In this document: one piece after another, positions 17,728-26,158 of the stretch | Layout: each line of letters starts with the position of its first letter | Position numbering within the stretch: the first letter of the stretch is position 1 | Assembly (NCBI GenBank): GCA_035311445.1 | Contig: DATGCX010000434.1 | Span: forward strand, 1 to 40,350 | From: JAJPKK01 sp035311445 | Lineage (GTDB): Bacteria; Pseudomonadota; Alphaproteobacteria; Rhizobiales; Xanthobacteraceae | Reading direction: 5' to 3' | Length of the DNA stretch: 40,350 nucleotides | Made by a program: the position numbers and the translations under genes | The notes under the pieces: generated by a model | Told to the model about the DNA's origin: nothing | Database searches by the model: none | What the model saw: only the letters and a program-made list of their open reading frames with translations

Positions 17728-18372
17728 ATGCGCGGTAATATGTTCCACCAGATGACCCGTCGGATTGCCTGGGCCGTGCGTGCGGTCGTTGCGGCGAGTT
17801 TCGTTGTCGCGGGTGTCGCATCGGCGCAGCAGCAGGCGCCGGCGACCAAACCCGCTACGACACCGCCGAAGCCTGCAGCTCCGAAGCCGACCACGGGTGC
17901 CGCGGCCCCGTCGGCGCCGGGACCGGTACAGCCGACGTTGCTCGGCCAGTTCGGCGATTGGGGTGCGTATACGGCGAGCCCGGGCGGCAAGAAGGTCTGT
18001 TTTGCGCTCGCCAAGCCGACCAATTCGAGCACCTCGCCGCCGAATCGGCCGCGCGATCCGACCTACATATTCGTTTCCTCGCGGCCGGCCGAAAAGGTGA
18101 AGGACGAGGTCTCGATCATTTTTGGCTACGGGTTCAAACCCAATACAGATGCCAGCGTCGAAGTCGCGGGCGCGAACTACGCCATGTATACCCAGGCCGA
18201 CGGCGCCTGGGTGAAGAATGCGGCGGAGGAAGGCCGGCTGGTCGAGACCATGCGCAAAGGCCAGGACCTGACGGTCAAAGGGACCTCCGCCAAAGGGACC
18301 AACAGCACCGACGTTTATTCGCTCAAAGGGCTGACCCAGGCGCTCGATCGGGTCGGGCAGGAATGCAAATAA
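17728..18372 (+). CDS. Invasion-associated locus B (IalB) family secreted protein
   Basis: About 214 residues. A signal peptide (AWAVRAVVAASFVVAGVASA) is followed by a Pro/Ala/Lys-rich linker (about 40-75) and then the IalB domain (about 80-214), seen in FGDWGAYT, KVCFALAKPT, YIFVSSRP, SIIFGYGF and the ending LDRVGQECK. IalB was named in Bartonella; in free-living rhizobia the family is exported and its role is not known. The ATG at 17728 is used; one at 17740 is nearly as good. In related genomes this gene often stands directly ahead of rlmN, as it does here. Confidence 0.9.
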   Translation: MRGNMFHQMTRRIAWAVRAVVAASFVVAGVASAQQQAPATKPATTPPKPAAPKPTTGAAAPSAPGPVQPTLLGQFGDWGAYTASPGGKKVCFALAKPTNSSTSPPNRPRDPTYIFVSSRPAEKVKDEVSIIFGYGFKPNTDASVEVAGANYAMYTQADGAWVKNAAEEGRLVETMRKGQDLTVKGTSAKGTNSTDVYSLKGLTQALDRVGQECK

Positions 18373-18415
18373 GCCGTTACGGCGCCTCCCGGTTGTAGTG
18401 AACCACCTCTCCAGA

Positions 18416-18502
18416 GTCATGGCCGGGCTCGTCCCGGCCATCCAGGTCTTGCTTGCTGAGGCGCGGTTGGACGTGGATGCCTGCGACAACCGCGGCCATG
18501 AC
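18416..18502. repeat. Imperfect inverted repeat element between ialB and rlmN
   Basis: Arms at 18416-18448 (GTCATGGCCGGGCTCGTCCC...) and 18467-18502 (ending CGCGGCCATGAC) pair over most of their length. It is of the same family as the elements at 5996 and 10966 and may end the ialB transcript. Confidence 0.75.
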
Positions 18503-18694
18503 AGGAGACAAGTGCTTCGATTAGCGGCGAAGACGATCGTCTGACTCAATCACAACGAAATCCGCCATAGTTCACAGGTCACGGGACGGTCGTTCGATGT
18601 CGTCGAATATGCACGGCGCGCCGTCACGGCCATGGTATTACGGTCCCGCGGCCTCTATGTTCGCTGTGATCACCGTCTGTCGACGCAGAATATC

Positions 18695-19927
18695 ATGAGC
18701 ATTGAGCTTGAGGCCGCAGCCGCGGTCATCCCGGGCTTTATCGAGAAGGCGCCGCTGGAGCGCTATGTGGACCCGGACCGACCCTCGCTGGTGGGCCGGT
18801 CGCGCGCCGAACTGACGGCCGCGCTTGGGGAACTTGGCGTACCACAGGCGCAACGGCGGATGCGGGTGCAGCAGCTCTGGCATTGGCTCTACGTGCGCGG
18901 CGCCGCGAGCTTCGACGTAATGACGAGCATATCCAAAGACCTGCGTGCCGAGTTCGAAAAGCGGTTCACCGTCGCTCGTCCCGAGGTCGTGGCCGAGCAG
19001 GTTTCGGTCGATGGCACGCGAAAATGGCTGTTGCGGTTGCCGGGAGAGAACGAGCGGCCGCACGAGGTGGAAAGCGTCTACATTCCGGAGACCGGGCGCG
19101 GCACCTTGTGCATTTCCAGCCAAGTCGGCTGCACGCTCAACTGCACGTTCTGCCACACCGGGACGCAGCGGCTGGTGCGCAACCTCACGCCCGGCGAGAT
19201 CGTCGGCCAGATCATGGTGGCCCGCGACCGCCTCGGCGACTGGCCGGGCCAGCGCCCGCCTGAGGGCGCGATCGTCCCGACCGATGGCGGCCGCTTCGTC
19301 ACCAACGTGGTGATGATGGGGATGGGCGAGCCGCTTTATAATTTCGAAGCCGTGCGCGATGCGCTGCTGGTGGTCGCCGACAACGAAGGCATTGCGATCT
19401 CCAAGCGCAAGATCACGGTGTCGACGTCGGGCGTGGTGCCAAACATCCGGCGGACCGGCGAAGAGATCGGCGTCATGCTGGCGGTTTCGTTGCACACGGT
19501 GCGCAATGACCTGCGCGACCAGCTTGTGCCGCTCAATCGTAAATATCCGATCGAAGCGCTGCTGGACGCCTGCCGCAGCTATCCGGGTCTGACCAAAGCC
19601 AAGCGAATTACCTTCGAATACGTCATGCTCAAGGGCGTCAACGACTCGCTCGCTGACGCCAGGGCTCTGGTGAAACTGCTCGCCGGCATCCCGGCCAAGA
19701 TCAACCTCATTCCGTTCAACCCGTGGCCGGGCGCAATCCACGAATGCTCCGGCTGGGATACGATCGAGCAGTTCTCCGAAGTGGTGTTCAACGCCGGATA
19801 TTCGGCGCCGGTCCGCACCCCGCGCGGACGCGACATTCTCGCCGCCTGCGGCCAGCTCAAGAGCGCGACCGAAAAGCTGTCCGCGCGCGAACGCATGGCG
19901 CTGCGCGCCATGGCGATGACGGAGTGA
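18695..19927 (+). CDS. rlmN: 23S rRNA (adenine2503-C2)/tRNA methyltransferase, radical SAM
   Basis: A 410-residue enzyme that methylates C2 of A2503 in 23S rRNA and A37 of some tRNAs, affecting decoding accuracy and sensitivity to ribosome drugs. The [4Fe-4S] motif CxxxCxxC is CTLNCTFC (Cys146, Cys150, Cys153). GMGEPLYNFEAV, STSGVVPNI and SLHTVRNDLRDQLVP follow, and the second catalytic cysteine lies in DILAACGQL near residue 385. It has an N-terminal extension of about 30 residues relative to E. coli, common in alphaproteobacteria. I chose the ATG at 18695 (MSIELEA); the longer frame from 18632 adds residues with no family match. Confidence 0.96.
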   Translation: MSIELEAAAAVIPGFIEKAPLERYVDPDRPSLVGRSRAELTAALGELGVPQAQRRMRVQQLWHWLYVRGAASFDVMTSISKDLRAEFEKRFTVARPEVVAEQVSVDGTRKWLLRLPGENERPHEVESVYIPETGRGTLCISSQVGCTLNCTFCHTGTQRLVRNLTPGEIVGQIMVARDRLGDWPGQRPPEGAIVPTDGGRFVTNVVMMGMGEPLYNFEAVRDALLVVADNEGIAISKRKITVSTSGVVPNIRRTGEEIGVMLAVSLHTVRNDLRDQLVPLNRKYPIEALLDACRSYPGLTKAKRITFEYVMLKGVNDSLADARALVKLLAGIPAKINLIPFNPWPGAIHECSGWDTIEQFSEVVFNAGYSAPVRTPRGRDILAACGQLKSATEKLSARERMALRAMAMTE

Positions 19928-20002
19928 TGTCCTTCGGTTGCGACCGAGTAGACCGATTCAATGAAGCCGACATATGCATGGTGCTTCACTAACCTGGGTT
20001 GA

Positions 20003-20105
20003 GTCATTCCGGGGCGCCACCGATAGGTGGCAAACCCGGAATTCATAGCCCTCGGCCAGTGGTTATGGATTCCGGGCTCACCGCTTCGCGGCGCCCCGGA
20101 ATGAC
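20003..20105. repeat. GTCATTCCGGGGCGCC-type inverted repeat
   Basis: Arms at 20003-20047 and 20064-20105 are reverse complements over the outer 16 bases exactly and more loosely further in. This is a different sequence family from the CCGGGCTTG elements. Confidence 0.82.
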
Positions 20106-20160
20106 CCGCATATGATTCGCAATTCAAAGTGCTGAACTGGTCAGGGCTGGCGTCGAACGC

Positions 20161-20643
20161 ATGGACATCCTGATACGCCTCCTGCTGCGTTTCATCCTCG
20201 TCCCACTGGGGGCCGCAGTGGCGCTTACGGCGGCGGCACTACTGGTCGTCATCGCGCACCGCAACGCGCTGCAGACCTTGCTCAATGCCGATCCCCGGGC
20301 GCAACAGGATTATTTCATCGCGCTCGTGTTCGGCGGCCCCTTGCTTGCTTTGCTGTTGTCCATATGGGCCTTCTATATGTTCGTTCCGGCCCTGATCGGC
20401 GTGCTCCTCTCGGAGACTTTCGCCATCCGCTCGTGGATCTTCCATGCCGCCAATGGCGGGCTTTCGGCCTGGCTCGGCTGGGCACTGACGCAGGACATCC
20501 GCGACGAATATCCGTTTCTCGCCGAACCCATTGTTCTGGTGGCGGCAGGGCTTGCGGCAGGCCTTGTATATTGGATCGTGGCCGGCTGGACGGCGGGGTT
20601 CTGGAAACCGGCTCGTTTGCGGTCGCGGTCGGTGCCCTTTTGA
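20161..20643 (+). CDS. Hypothetical inner-membrane protein, four helices
   Basis: A 160-residue protein with four hydrophobic segments: about residues 8-32 (FILVPLGAAVALTAAALLVV), 52-75 (IALVFGGPLLALLLSIWAFYM), 77-105 and 118-145 (IVLVAAGLAAGLVYWIVAGW). It ends in an Arg-rich tail. No known catalytic motif is visible. Proteins of this size and layout are commonly found downstream of rlmN in Bradyrhizobium-like genomes, from memory; the function is unknown. The ATG at 20161 begins the first helix cleanly. Confidence 0.72.
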   Translation: MDILIRLLLRFILVPLGAAVALTAAALLVVIAHRNALQTLLNADPRAQQDYFIALVFGGPLLALLLSIWAFYMFVPALIGVLLSETFAIRSWIFHAANGGLSAWLGWALTQDIRDEYPFLAEPIVLVAAGLAAGLVYWIVAGWTAGFWKPARLRSRSVPF

Positions 20644-20843
20644 TGACGCGCTGACGCAGGTAGGGTCCCGCACCGGCCTTTGGTGGCTCGTCATTTCGGG
20701 TCTCGAGCGCCGCGCGAGGGCTCTCAGAATCCACAACCCCCTGCAACGCGCTATTATGCCTGCGGCTACGGGGTCCGGGCTAGCGCGCTGCACACGCGTC
20801 GAGGAGTGACCGTCTCATGCGCGCATTGGGAGGGATTTGGAAA

Positions 20844-22103
20844 ATGTCGAACGAGATCGATCGGGCCACGAACCGCCGCAGGTTCCTGCAGTTTGTCGCC
20901 GCCAGCTCGGCGCTCAGCTACGCGGACGCGCGCGCCTTCGCGGAGACACTGCTGCCCAAGCCGAAGCTGCCCGACCCGATGATGTGGGCGCCGCTCGACG
21001 CCAACAATCTGATCAAGACCCCGAAGGAAGCCATCAATGTGTTCGATTTCGAGCCGGTGATGCGGCAGAAGGTGCCGCCGGCGCATTTCGGCTACATGGC
21101 ATCGGGCATCGACGACGAAGTGACGCTGCGCGCCAATCGCGAGGACTTCCTCAAGTTCCAGCTGCGGCGGCGGCGCCTCATCGATGTCAACAAGGTCGAC
21201 ATGAGCGTGGACATTCTGGGCGCAAGATATTCATCGCCGATCATGCTGTGTCCGATCGGCGGCCACCAGGGCTACCATCCGGATGGCGAGACCGGCGTCG
21301 CCAAGGCCGCCAAAGCGGGCGATCATCTGATGATCCTGTCCACCCAGACCAGCACCGGCGTCGAGGATGTCATCGGGGCGCGCGGCGGGCCGGTATGGAT
21401 GCAGCTTTACGCCACCAACAAGTTCGAGGTCGCGGCGCACCACATCAAGCGCGCCGAGAATGCCGGCTGCACCGCCGTCGCCGTCACGGTCGACCGCTCC
21501 GGCGGCCGCAACCAGGAGACCCTGTTCCGGCTGACGCGGACCGATACGCGCCAGTGCAGCGACTGCCATGATCGCACCAGCATCCAGACCGATCAGGGCC
21601 ACAAGCCGATGTATGAGAGCGTGGACCTTTCGGGCCTGCGCAACATCCAGTCATCCGCGATGACTTGGGACTATCTCAAGCGGCTGCGCGACATCACCCG
21701 GATGAAGGTGGTGATCAAGGGCCTGCTGGCGTGGGAAGACGCCAAGCTCGCGGCCGATTACGGCTATGACGCCGTCATCGTGTCGAACCATGGCGCCCGA
21801 AGCGAAGACTCCGGCCGTTCCACCATCGATGCGCTTCCGGAGATCATCGAAGCCGTCAACGGCCGCATCCCGATCCTGGTCGACTCGGGCTTCCGCCGCG
21901 GCACCGACATCTGCAAGGCGCTGTGCATGGGCGCGACCGCGGTCGGTGTCGGCCGCCCCTACATCTGGGGCCTCGGCGCCTTCGGCCAGCCGGGCGTAGA
22001 GCGCGTGCTGGAGCTGTTGCGGGCGGAACTCCTGGGCATCATGCAGCAGGTCGGCGCGCCGACCTTGAAGCATCTCACGCCGGCGATGGTACGACGGGCC
22101 TGA
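20844..22103 (+). CDS. Tat-exported FMN-dependent alpha-hydroxy-acid dehydrogenase with a CxxCH motif
   Basis: A 419-residue member of the FMN alpha-hydroxy-acid oxidising family (L-lactate dehydrogenase LldD, glycolate oxidase, lactate monooxygenase). The start NRRRFLQFVAASSAL is a twin-arginine signal, so the protein is probably folded with FMN before export. The barrel shows PIGGHQGYHPDGE, VKG-like VVIKGLLAWEDA (Lys292), and the catalytic histidine in VSNHGARSEDSG (His316), then PILVDSGFRRGTDI. Unusually, CSDCH (residues 238-242) sits in the loop region of the barrel, matching a c-type haem site. I chose the ATG at 20844 with GGGAGGG upstream. The substrate is not known; a lactate-like acid is likely. 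Confidence 0.88.
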   Translation: MSNEIDRATNRRRFLQFVAASSALSYADARAFAETLLPKPKLPDPMMWAPLDANNLIKTPKEAINVFDFEPVMRQKVPPAHFGYMASGIDDEVTLRANREDFLKFQLRRRRLIDVNKVDMSVDILGARYSSPIMLCPIGGHQGYHPDGETGVAKAAKAGDHLMILSTQTSTGVEDVIGARGGPVWMQLYATNKFEVAAHHIKRAENAGCTAVAVTVDRSGGRNQETLFRLTRTDTRQCSDCHDRTSIQTDQGHKPMYESVDLSGLRNIQSSAMTWDYLKRLRDITRMKVVIKGLLAWEDAKLAADYGYDAVIVSNHGARSEDSGRSTIDALPEIIEAVNGRIPILVDSGFRRGTDICKALCMGATAVGVGRPYIWGLGAFGQPGVERVLELLRAELLGIMQQVGAPTLKHLTPAMVRRA

Positions 22104-22401
22104 CGGTTCGGCAATGCTGCGAAGGCGCCGAGGCGCGGGATCGAGACTAAAGTCGGCCGAGGCCGCCACTTCGGCTGTCAGAGCGGGAACCGGTACCGAA
22201 CCCGCCTGCTCTCCAGTGTCATTCTCGTGAAAGCGGGAATCCGGCACTCCGCGGCATCGCCGGGAGTGCTGCGCTCGCCCGCCGTCGCGGACGATCACGC
22301 GGCTGGTTCCTTCGATAAGAACGAGACCCGCTCCAGCTGGCGGCCTGCGACACGGCGGCAAACCTTGCCAACGCGGCCCCCGCCGGCTATCAGACTCTTA
22401 A
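22104..22401. other. Spacer ahead of tRNA-Thr
   Basis: About 300 bases with no recognised gene. It holds the promoter for the tRNA; I cannot identify exact boxes. Confidence 0.4.
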
Positions 22402-22477
22402 GCCGCAATAGCTCAGTCGGTAGAGCACATCATTCGTAATGATGGGGTCGGGGGTTCGAATCCCTCTTGCGGCACCA
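22402..22477 (+). tRNA. tRNA-Thr (anticodon CGT), CCA encoded
   Basis: The 76 bases fold as a standard cloverleaf: acceptor GCCGCAA pairs with TTGCGGC, D stem GCTC/GAGC, anticodon stem CATCA/TGATG with loop TTCGTAA (anticodon CGT, reading ACG threonine), T arm GGGGG-TTCGAAT-CCCTC, then A and an encoded CCA. The DNA after it changes to accessory genes, which makes it a candidate integration site. Confidence 0.96.
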
Positions 22478-23379
22478 ATGACTTAGCAATCGAAAATTGG
22501 TCTGGAGAGCACTGGAGTGAACTCCGGTGCAATCGGGAGACGCACGACGGTCGCAGTGAGAAGGGCTAGGTGGGTGAACCGCCGCCCATGGTTACACGGT
22601 GGTTACAAGCACGCCGGTGCGAGTCGGGCCCCGCCCGAGATACGCGGCAAGCGCGGCGTCGGCTACTGCAAGAGCATGCCGAGCGCCGTGCGCCCGTACG
22701 AGCGCTTGCGCGACCGCGCCAAACCAATCGAAGGAAATCGTCGCAAGCGCACCGGTGCGTGGAGTGGGGCCGAACCGCCGAAGGCGGAATCCCCGCAGCC
22801 GACCGATCCAGTGTTTCCCGTAATCACATCAAACTGTTCAACGGTGTCCTTTCGCGAGCGAAGCTCAAGTTCGACCGCGATGGCAATCGGCGCACGGCTT
22901 ATAGCGTGCGCCACCCTGTATGTGCCTTATGGAAGGCGCTGACATTTATTAGATAGCCAAGAATTGCCGCACCAGCGTCGAGATGATCGAAAATTCTTCG
23001 CAGCTCACATTAAGAACACGCTCGACGCCGCAGCGATCAATGTGATGCGCGCCAGACAAACACGAACGCCCAGCGAACCGAAGTCTACCAATGACGATGT
23101 GCCCTTACAGCCCCGAAAGCTGGAGCAGCGCCCGCGGCGCCCCCTGGCTCCCACCAAATCGCAACCCGATCCTGTACAGCTTCCGGAGTAGACCACCTTT
23201 CTTAAAAGGGGCCGCTGGCCCCTCCTGTCTTCGAGCCGTTTTAGCGGCTCTATCTCAAGCGCCGCTTGCCGGTGCGACTTCAAGGGCGAAGGCCCGCTCC
23301 AAGCAGCCTAAGCGCCAGGAACTGACAACAATAGTAAGGTCCGGTAAGAACAACCGCAAAGATACCCGAAGGACGAGTC
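22478..23379. other. Gene-poor region after tRNA-Thr
   Basis: About 900 bases. Several open frames exist but none is a recognised family. The most protein-like is a TTG-started 75-residue frame at 22964-23191 (RRDDRKFFAAHIKNTLDAAA), of low credibility. A palindrome GAGCCGTTTTAGCGGCTC lies near 23237-23254. The upstream region of the STAS/GHKL gene is here. Confidence 0.4.
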
Positions 23380-24294
23380 GTGCTTTGCGCCGTAAGTTTC
23401 CCTGCCACATGGATCGATGCCGGACGATTTGAAACCGCCCTGAAAGATTCGTGCGGCCCCCACGATCCCCACACGCACGAGGTCATTCTCAATTTCCCCG
23501 TCGGCTGTAAGATGATGATCGACGGCGCTATAAGGCTGCTGTCGCTCGCTAACCAGCTCGCCTTTACGACCCGCCGCGTACGCCTCAATTTCGAGGAAGG
23601 CGAAGCCGGGACAATGGGCTATTTGAACCGCATGGGGTTCTTCGATCACCTGGCCCCACAGGTCGAAATCCTGCCTTTGCGACCCGTCTATTCCGCGGCT
23701 AGGCTTCGCCGCGGCGGCAACAACTTGCTGGTCGAAATCGCGCGCATTAACAAGGATGCCCGCGACGAGGATTTGCCCAGGCGCCTCACCGAGGCCATTT
23801 CCTCAGCCTGCAATAGCCGGTCCGACGTGAAGGAACTGACGGGCGCAGCATGGATGATCTTTGCCGAGCTAATCGACAATATCTTCTCGCACAGCGGCAC
23901 GCAGTTGGATGGATACGCGGGGCTTCAGGTTTACTCCGGAGGCAACCGCCTCTCTGTTGCTGTCTCCGATAGCGGTCTTGGCATCATGCAAACGCTGCGC
24001 CCGGTACTACGGTCCGGATTCCCCAAGCTGGTCCAGCTTTCAGACGTCGATTTGCTGGTTGAAGTGTTTCGGCAAGGTATTTCGCGCCACGGCGCCGACC
24101 GAGGATGCGGCCTCAAAGGCTGCGCCGCAAAGGCCATCAAGTTCGACGCCACTCTCGATGTGCGTCTGCCCAACCAGCGCGTGCTACTCAGGCCGGCTCG
24201 TGGCGGCTACGAGCCAAACCGCGCCTTCTGTTATGATCAACTGCCCCTGCTGTGGGGAACCCATATCGCCTTCGCCTTTGGCCTGGGCGCTTGA
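23380..24294 (+). CDS. STAS-like domain fused to a GHKL (HATPase_c) ATPase domain
   Basis: A 304-residue soluble protein. Residues about 1-105 look like a STAS-like fold (VILNFPVG, VRLNFEEGEAGTMGYLNRMG, FFDHLAPQVEILPL). Residues about 125-285 form a GHKL ATPase: the N box is AELIDNIFSHS (Glu163, Asn167), the G1 box VSDSGLGI (Asp197), and the G2-like loop RGCGLKG (241-247). No dimerisation/phosphotransfer histidine region is seen, so it is not an ordinary sensor kinase and is closer to anti-sigma or switch ATPases. The start is a GTG at 23380 with GAAGGA six bases ahead. It ends 22 bases before the next gene, which is also STAS-like; the two probably act together. Confidence 0.78.
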   Translation: MLCAVSFPATWIDAGRFETALKDSCGPHDPHTHEVILNFPVGCKMMIDGAIRLLSLANQLAFTTRRVRLNFEEGEAGTMGYLNRMGFFDHLAPQVEILPLRPVYSAARLRRGGNNLLVEIARINKDARDEDLPRRLTEAISSACNSRSDVKELTGAAWMIFAELIDNIFSHSGTQLDGYAGLQVYSGGNRLSVAVSDSGLGIMQTLRPVLRSGFPKLVQLSDVDLLVEVFRQGISRHGADRGCGLKGCAAKAIKFDATLDVRLPNQRVLLRPARGGYEPNRAFCYDQLPLLWGTHIAFAFGLGA

Positions 24295-24316
24295 CGATTG
24301 CCCCGAATCTGGTTAA

Positions 24317-24880
24317 ATGAACGCAATGAACGAGGTGACGGCGCAGGTACTTCCTTTTTGCAAGTTTATGGACCGCCCCGAGGGATGGGGGCGAATCCAG
24401 GGGCGCCAAGTGTACCAGCGTTTGCTCCTCTTCGTGGAAGACAACCCGGGCACGCTCGTCTTCCAGATTTCAATGAAAGATGTGCACCGCGTGGACATAT
24501 CGTTCGCGTCCGAGACGATCATGGAACTCGCGCGACGATACCGGCGGGCCAGGGGATTTTGCCTCATCGATCTCACCGATTCGGACATGATCGAAAACAT
24601 CGATGCGGCTGGCCAAAGGAAAGAACAACCAATGTTAGTGTGGCGGGGTAGATCGGCAGACCTGATTGGCATGAAACCGACGGAAGGAACGCGCGAGGCG
24701 TTTCAGTTCGCCATGGCGCGCCGGCAATCTCGCGCGTCAGAATTTGCTGCGCAGAAGAACCTGTCGATTGCGAACGTCAGCATGAAGTTCAAGCAGCTCT
24801 GGGAGCAGGGATTTCTTCTCCGGCGCGAGAGCACAGCGGAGACCGGCGGGGTCGAGTTCGTCTACTGCCGCATTGGGTAG
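24317..24880 (+). CDS. STAS-like (DUF4325-type) protein with a winged-helix tail
   Basis: A 187-residue protein. Residues about 45-110 match the STAS-like/DUF4325 pattern (GTLVFQISMKDVHRVDISFA, SETIMELARRY, GFCLIDLTDSDMIENIDAA). Residues about 135-187 read as a helix-turn-helix with a beta wing (SRASEFAAQKNLSIANVSMK, LWEQGFLLRRES, then a beta hairpin ending in CRIG), so it may bind DNA. STAS-like proteins often partner GHKL ATPases in switch systems. A second ATG nine bases in is also possible. It lies 22 bases after the GHKL gene and about 140 bases before the metallo-hydrolase gene on the same strand. Confidence 0.72.
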   Translation: MNAMNEVTAQVLPFCKFMDRPEGWGRIQGRQVYQRLLLFVEDNPGTLVFQISMKDVHRVDISFASETIMELARRYRRARGFCLIDLTDSDMIENIDAAGQRKEQPMLVWRGRSADLIGMKPTEGTREAFQFAMARRQSRASEFAAQKNLSIANVSMKFKQLWEQGFLLRRESTAETGGVEFVYCRIG

Positions 24881-25023
24881 TTCTTTTTTTGACGCTCGTT
24901 AAGCTGATTCACTGAATCAGATGGAAATGACGATGATGCAAATGAAGACTGCAACCACACCGTGCGGGAATGGCCCAAACGGCGCATTGAATCGCCCGTG
25001 AAGGGCTGAACAGCGGGGTAAAC

Positions 25024-26157
25024 ATGAGTGCCCAACTTACCTTCCATCCGCTCGGCAACGCCGACTGCACCCGCTTCGACCTCGCCGACGGCAAGAAGAT
25101 GCTGATCGACTACGCCGATATGAAGAACCGCGACGATCCGTGGGACCGGCGCATTGACCTGCCGGCGGAACTCAAATCGGACCTGCGCGCCGCGCGGCGT
25201 GACTTCTACGACACTGTCTGTTTCACGCATCTCGACGACGATCATTGCCGCGGGTCCGGCGATTTCTTCTGGTGCGACCATGCCCTCAAGTACCAGGGCG
25301 AGGGCCGCATCAAGATTCGGGAGCTCTGGGTCCCGGCCGCCGCGATCCTCGAAGACGGGTGCGAGGATAGCGCCCGCATCATCCGCCAGGAGGCGCGCTA
25401 TCGCCTCAAGAAGGGTTACGGCATCCGCGTCTTCTCGCGGCCGACCAAGCTCAAGGAGTGGCTGGAGGCCAACGGCCTCACCCTGGAATCGCGCGCGCAT
25501 CTCATCACCGATGCCGGCCAGCTCGTGCCGGGCTACTCGATCTTTGGGCCGGAGCGTGCGGAGTTCTTCATCCACAGCCCGTTCGGCTGGCGGCAGAACG
25601 ACAACGAGGTGGTCGACCGCAACCAGGACAGCGTCGTGTTCCAGGCAACCTTCCTGGAAGGGAACCGCCAGACCCGCGCGCTCTTCATGTCCGACATTGA
25701 CCACGAGTCGATCGAGCAGATCGTGAAGACCAGCCAGCGCCACAAGAATGAGGAGCGCCTGCTGTGGGACATCTTCAAAGTCCCGCACCACTGCTCCTAC
25801 ACTGCGATCGGGCCGGACAAGGGGGTCGACGAGACCACGCCCACCGAGGAGGTGAAGTGGCTGTGCGAGACGCAGGGGCAGGAGCGCCACACCATGATGT
25901 CGACCAGCAAATCGATCCCGATCAAGGGCAGCGACGAGGACAAGGATGTCCAGCCGCCGCACCGACAGGCCGCCACCTACTACAAGCGCGTAGCCAACGC
26001 CAAGGACGGGCAGTTCAAGGTAACCATGGACCTCCCGTCCGCCAGCAAGCCGAAGCCGACCAAGATCGAGATCACGGATCGCGGCGCACGGTTGCTCACG
26101 GTGTCGGCGACGGTGGGCGCCGCCAGCATCGTCTCGACCCCGGCGCGCGCGGGGTAG
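25024..26157 (+). CDS. ComEC/Rec2-type metallo-beta-lactamase-fold protein of a ubiquitin-like conjugation operon
   Basis: A 377-residue soluble protein without a signal peptide. The metal motif is THLDDDH (His69, Asp71, Asp73, His74), the ComEC-type variant in which the second His of HxHxDH is Asp; FMSDID (Asp224) and FKVPHHCS (His255-His256) supply later ligands. The active site therefore looks complete, so a hydrolase on nucleic acid, nucleotide or another phosphoester is likely. The region 338-377 is a low-complexity tail (SKPKPTK, then Ser/Thr/Ala-rich) ending in ARAG, with glycine last. It is followed after one base by the E2-E1-JAB gene, so the two are co-translated. The terminal glycine makes it a candidate conjugation substrate (inference). 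Confidence 0.85.
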   Translation: MSAQLTFHPLGNADCTRFDLADGKKMLIDYADMKNRDDPWDRRIDLPAELKSDLRAARRDFYDTVCFTHLDDDHCRGSGDFFWCDHALKYQGEGRIKIRELWVPAAAILEDGCEDSARIIRQEARYRLKKGYGIRVFSRPTKLKEWLEANGLTLESRAHLITDAGQLVPGYSIFGPERAEFFIHSPFGWRQNDNEVVDRNQDSVVFQATFLEGNRQTRALFMSDIDHESIEQIVKTSQRHKNEERLLWDIFKVPHHCSYTAIGPDKGVDETTPTEEVKWLCETQGQERHTMMSTSKSIPIKGSDEDKDVQPPHRQAATYYKRVANAKDGQFKVTMDLPSASKPKPTKIEITDRGARLLTVSATVGAASIVSTPARAG

Positions 26158-26158
26158 C

